A stretch of 64,000 nt of DNA from assembly GCA_047967505.1 (NCBI GenBank), contig CM106539.1. One strand, given 5' to 3'. Position 1 is the first letter of the stretch, and each line of letters starts with the position of its first letter. Below the pieces are notes generated by a model, which did no database searches, was not told the origin of the DNA, and saw only the letters and a list, made by a program, of their open reading frames with translations. The position numbers and the translations under genes were made by a program. This DNA comes from Dipteris shenzhenensis (Eukaryota > Polypodiophyta > Polypodiopsida > Gleicheniales). Shown here in pieces: positions 59,555 through 64,000 of this stretch.

Positions 59555-60719
59555 CAATTTAGATGGCTTATTTATTTGATTTTGTCTTGGTGTAGTGTAC
59601 TATGTTCAAGGCTATATGGTGTGAGGGCAAGCATTTTGGGACACAACGGATTGATGATAAGAGAAACACACAAGATTGCAGCATCATTGCTAGCTTTGAG
59701 GGAGCCAATGGAGCCATGGATGATTACTGTGGCGTAATCCAAGATATTATTAAGCTTGACTTTCGACGCTTCTTTGTGTATGTTTTGGATCTCAAGTGGT
59801 TTAAGGACGTGGTGGAAAGAGGCCCTAATGTAGCAATCAAACATCATGCAAGTGGCTTTGTAACTATTGACTCCACAAAGTTTTGGCAAAGTAAAAGGAC
59901 ACACTAGTACTATAACCGCAACAATTTGAACAGGTCTTGCATACACATATAAAAATACTCACTTTTAAATATTTGATACCTTCGATGCAATAAAAATAAC
60001 ATGATTGTATTTGTGTTTGAATTAGGTTGTCTATCGACCAATGGTAGATAATAATAGGTGGTGGCATGTCATACCTATTACGCCATGTTCCATTTACTAA
60101 TATGGAGCATATGGAAGATGATCATGGCCATGGAGGTGATAATGACCCTGATAGGAGAGAGAATGATGATCGAGATAGGAGATACAAATATTGAGGCCAT
60201 TACCCGTGAGGATGAGCCTACCATTGGTGATGCTGATTTCGATGAGCACATGAGTAGCATAAGTAGTAGTGGGTTGAATGTATTTGTAGATCTCAACATT
60301 GCTTTGGATTTTGAAGTAGATAGTTTGGCAAGGGTTGATCTCATTGAGGATGAGATCGAACAGTAGCCCATCATTGATATTGGCAAAACTATTTTACATA
60401 TTGTCTCATTCTCCTCACCTCACTTAATTTTTGTATATGTGGGTTTGCCAAAAAGCATTGATATTTTTATTAAAATGATGTGCTTTGGTAATCATGGGCA
60501 ATGTTTGGAAAGCAGTGATGCACATTTATCAGCCTGCACCAAAATATCACTTTCTGTATTCTCTATTCTGCGTTTATAAAGGCATCTAAATCCGCATCTT
60601 TAAAGTGCAGATGTGCGAATAGACACGCCCGTATTTTCACTATTCTAGCTATGCCTATAAATGCATTCGTTATTTTGTGCATCTATCAAGCGCGTCTATA
60701 GTTGCTTTGTCTTGTTGTG
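59555..60719 (+). mobile_element. 3' end relic of CACTA family 2 (unit C)
   Basis: The DUF4216-like exon is open for 101 codons (59602-59907). It reads FKAIWCEGKHFGTQRIDDKR, YCGVIQDIIKLDFRRF and LDLKWFKDVVERGPNVAIKH. The acidic tail 60058-60366 has a small deletion (GATCATGAG reduced to GATCGAG near 60169) that changes its frame. It ends CTTGTTGTG at 60719. Confidence 0.85.
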
Positions 60720-61265
60720 TACCCACTCACACACGTGGGTCTTTGTCATCAAACAACAAGAAAACATCTTGGAAGTACTTTAGCAACAACAAAATGCAGA
60801 TTAATTGGCAACCTTGATGGATAATGAATTAAACTAATGATGAAATGACTGACACATTGATATATCAATTCTGCACGACTAGGTCTCCAAGTGTTTCTAT
60901 AATCTATGATCAACAGTTTCATATATGGACAAAGGAGCAATATGCCACATGATATTAAAGCACCTATGGCTCAAAGCCTTTCAAAGTCGCAAGACCACAT
61001 TTAGGTGTATTTGGGACACGCTTGCACAATTAAGGTGAGCAACATCAACTGTTTAACATGCATATTTGTCCTTTTTAATGGTAAAGCCATCATCCTCACA
61101 TATAATGTCATGGTCCCATACTCGAGCCATGTGGCCCTTTTTCTATTTGACACTAGCGATCCTTCCTATGAGTCTTGTGTAATGTGCAATCGTGGGCTTC
61201 CAAGTTTAAAAGGGTCCCATGTAGATGAACTCCATCTTTAGTTAGCTACTCATTTTGATGTTTTC
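60720..61265 (+). other. Flank with a 78-codon ORF (unit C)
   Basis: The ORF 61005-61241 corresponds to 49238-49474. It carries FLFDTSDPSYESC, as in unit B. Confidence 0.3.
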
Positions 61266-61814
61266 AAATGATCCATGTCAAGACACAAATAAATCAGATT
61301 CAGATAAGCTTAAACCTATCTTTGAGACAACATCTCCATCTGACAAAGCAAGTCAAGATCTCATGTGCCTAATTCTGTATCATGAAGTTGTACCTAGTTA
61401 CCTATAGATCAAACATAGCCTTTGCTGCATCTCAAGTCTCTCAATTCATGGAGAATCCTATCGACTTCTAGAAAAGTTTAAGAAATATTTTCTAGCCGAA
61501 TAACACGTATGGTTCAATAAGAAGCAAGCCACAGTTTCTATATCGACTGCTGAGACTGAGTAACTTCCTATTGCCACTACAATATCTGATCACCTCAATG
61601 TAGCAATGTCACCCATCACCCCTTCCTTCACCACCTAGTTGCTCAAAATACTAATCGAAGTGGAATATACAAAATATTTTGACTTGAAATTTGGTTTCGT
61701 CAAGCATTACGTTGAATAGAAAATTCTCAAGCTATTTTATGCAGAAAATCTTCAAGCTGTTTTATGTTCCTATGTCCTCACAAAAGCTCTGCCCAGCTGA
61801 AGCGATTGGAAATA
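61266..61814 (+). pseudogene. Ty1-copia RNase H relic (unit C)
   Basis: It carries the same FDKKQATVSISTAETE-type block as unit B (W-F to W-F with N for D, from GGTTCAATAAG), with stops. It runs into unit D. Confidence 0.6.
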
Positions 61815-62272
61815 TTGCGGTTCACCAAAATGAGACTCTCTTGGCCTGGCAGATCGCAAGATCATGTAACCACAGGTGGCGTTATCCCGAAGCTTTAACC
61901 AGCTATATAGTAACGTGATACCATGATAACGTGATAACGTTTTAGGTTGATAACGTGATACCATGAGTCGTTATCCCAAAGCTTTAACGAGCTATATAGT
62001 AACTCCAAAGTTTATGTGGTAGGTCAATAACGTGATACCATGAGTCGTCAGTTCAAACTGCCGCAACCTCTTTTATATGAACGTAGTATAATAAAGCACT
62101 TCTCTCTTTTCCGCTTTAATCGCTCTCTTTCCTTCGTTCCTCTAATCTCTTTTCTTCTATCCTCTCAGTCTAATAACGCACGTCTCTCTTTTCCGCTTCA
62201 ATCGCTTTCTTTTGTTCGTTCCTCTACCTCCCCTATGTGCACCATCTAGGGTCCATGCTGGGCTCCGAAGCG

Positions 62273-62448
62273 AGCCCACTCGATCTCAAAAATGGATTGC
62301 AGAAATCTGGGTCCCGGCTACGCTGCGCCCTTCCATCAAATTAAAAAGCCTTTCCTTGGGACTGCCACTGCTTAAGACGCAGCCATCGCTCGGGATGTAG
62401 CTATCTGTGCCTCCACACGACTTTCCACACCAACACAATTTGACGACG
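62273..62448 (+). pseudogene. AP2/ERF-like fragment, plus-strand arm (unit D)
   Basis: It is the same as in the other units except for TTTCCTTGGG where the others have TTTCGTTGGG. Confidence 0.65.
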
Positions 62449-62742
62449 GAGTTGAGGTCCTACCGGCCCGACGATGGGCGGAATAGCATCAGTACGTAAG
62501 CCTTTCCTACTGGTCCTAGTACGCTGAAAATAATGCATCTCAATCCCAGTACGCTGGTGGACCTCACCTCCTTCATCAGGTTGTGTTCCTGTGGGAAATC
62601 GGGGGAATTCGTTTAGAGTATCAAGATGTGGGGTGTCGAAGCACACATAAGCTGCATCCCGAGCTATGGCAGCTTCTTGCGGAGTGTCAAACGTTCCTAA
62701 CCAAAGGCCTTTTTTAATGGAAGGACGCAGCTTAGCTGGCAT
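62401..62742 (-). pseudogene. AP2/ERF domain fragment, minus-strand arm (unit D)
   Basis: This is a 113-codon ORF with the unit A core (GLWLGTFDTPQEAA). It differs at RTDAIPP. The upstream CT-rich leader has a base change that turns AAGGGAAAATCGG into AAGTGAAAATCGG on the plus strand. Confidence 0.6.
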
Positions 62743-62934
62743 TGATGTGCAACAGCGCTGTGTTGAGGAAATAGAGAAGAAAAAGAGACTCCAGAGATGG
62801 CGTACAATGAAGTGAAAATCGGAGCAGAAACAACGGGAAGGAAGGAAGAAGAAGAAGATCGATCAGAGGAAAGGAGGAGACTCTGGTTTCTTCAATCCAG
62901 TTTTGAGATCGAGACGGCTTGCTTGTTAGGCCTG

Positions 62935-63235
62935 TTTATTAATGGAAGGGAAACACGTAATCAATCGGAAAAGAAAATAGTGGATGTATATGCCTGAACC
63001 TTGTGGAGAATTAATTAAAGTCTTCATAGCCAAATACTTATGAGTTTTCTCACCAATTCTAATTTATGTACGTGACTCTTCATTCCTTTAAGAGAAGTAA
63101 CAATTGGCCCATTTTCAACGTTTTTAAAAAATGACATTCTTGCACGAAATACTCTACCAATTATATCACCAATTCTAGTTTATGTATGTTGACTCTTTCT
63201 TGCCTTAAGAGACATAACACCATTTTTTAAATTAG

Positions 63236-63266
<31 letters not shown>

Positions 63267-64000
63267 CACTCATGTAAATGCATTCAAGCACATGGATACA
63301 CACATGTACACACATACACACACACACACACATACAAGCATAAAGCAACCTGTGGGTATGATACTTTGAATTAATATGAATTTCACCTAATTCAAGGCCG
63401 TACAGAGTATAATATCCATTGGATATGATTAACGTTGTTGGGCATGCAAATTTTCTCATTTCTCGCAATGAAAACTTTGTTGGAGGAAAAATTTTATTCC
63501 CTCCTAAAAAACCCCCTCGTTAGTGGGTCTTTCATCCAGATCATTTGAGATCCAAAGCCTCATATGTTGTATACCTTAGAGCGTGTGTGTGTCAAGTTAA
63601 GTAGTGGAGATAGTATATTGTACATTGTACTCTAAAGAGTAGTATACTTGTAGTGTAGACAATATATTGTACATTGTGTTGAGAACAATGGAATGAGAAT
63701 AAGGGTGAAGGTGATGTAGATCAAGCTTCTTGTATAGTATGCAAATACTCTCTCAATAGCAAGAGAAAGAATGGAAATCTCTTCTTCATTTTGTGTAAAG
63801 GGCATGTGGTTTTGACATCATGTCCAAATTCACTATGCGGTAGAGATTGGAGAAAATAGGATTGGACAGAGTGATTTCTTGGTCAATCTAATCTCTCAAA
63901 AGCTAGATGTAGGGTGAAAGCATGCTACGGTGTCTAAAACACTACTCATTTTGGCAAAGGTTCTAGCATAGATATAGTACTAAATTGTGTACTAAAAGGC
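62935..64000. other. Gene-free stretch (unit D)
   Basis: It holds (AC)n at 63235-63263 and about 63313-63331, and then the LTR-like sequence with two ATATTGTACATTGT copies. No coding frame was seen before the window ends. Confidence 0.6.

Larger units (their letters stand above)
50042..61814. repeat. Tandem unit C (internally deleted)
   Basis: The unit is 11.8 kb long. A deletion at about 56365 removes the segment that is 7646-10491 in unit A, including the TNPA-like relic and its companion. A second deletion of about 85 bp is at 51840. The two (CTCACT)n tracts of A and B are fused into one at 54827-54858. A stretch of about 35 bp is duplicated at 54940-55010. Confidence 0.93.
61815..64000. 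repeat. Tandem unit D (right edge truncated)
   Basis: The first 2.2 kb of a fourth unit is present, up to the point matching about 16860 in unit B. It has its own deletion at 62945 that joins two short ATGG matches. It shares the roughly 55-bp deletion near 63353 with unit B. The array continues beyond the window. Confidence 0.9.

Noticed and set aside
1-64000. tRNA, rRNA or organelle genes
   Set aside because: I saw no tRNA cloverleaf signature, rRNA core sequence or organelle gene on either strand. A covariance-model scan would be decisive.

Overview
The window looks like nuclear DNA of a land plant. It carries plant-type CACTA (En/Spm) transposons with spliced TNP2 and TNPA-like genes, an AP2/ERF-type plant transcription-factor fragment, relics of Ty1-copia and Ty3-gypsy pol genes, GT-AG introns, and long gene-poor AT-rich stretches with (AC)n, (GA)n and (CTCACT)n tracts. 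I cannot name the species. No rRNA, tRNA, CRISPR array or ordinary host gene with an intact reading frame was recognised.

Layout. A large unit (about 11.8 to 15.1 kb without later insertions) is repeated in tandem, always in the same orientation: unit A (1-14605, left edge cut by the window), unit B (14606-50041), unit C (50042-61814) and unit D (61815-64000, cut on the right). Each full unit reads, left to right: a promoter-like segment with short direct repeats; two facing AP2/ERF fragments forming an inverted repeat; an (AC)n tract; a decayed DDE-transposase-like gene with one intron; simple repeats; a minus-strand relic of a third TNPA-like gene with a repeat-rich companion (lost from C); a GC-rich low-complexity block; a gypsy reverse-transcriptase relic; a reversed end of CACTA family 1 fused to the 3' part of CACTA family 2; and a copia RNase H relic (lost from A). 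The units differ by indels shared in conflicting combinations, so they have been reshuffled by unequal exchange or gene conversion.

Unit B carries two further insertions that are absent from the matching sites in A and C. CACTA-1 (21001-33501) is flanked by a clean TAC duplication. It holds a complete eight-exon TNP2-type transposase reading right (1131 codons, no stop), a TNPA-like gene reading left (one in-frame stop), and clusters of an 18-bp palindrome at both ends and in the middle. CACTA-2 (39931-47747) belongs to a different family, with CACAACAAG termini and GCGTCTATAGACGC-like motifs. It has the same divergent two-gene plan, but both genes are damaged.

The most unusual structure is a 4.3-kb array inside CACTA-1 (about 23420-27780). 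It is built from two alternating perfect palindromes, one of 34 bp and one of about 70 bp, organised into roughly 222-bp and 850-930-bp higher-order repeats and flanked by purine-rich tracts. It lies between the divergent TNPA-like and transposase genes. I know of no described function for such an array.
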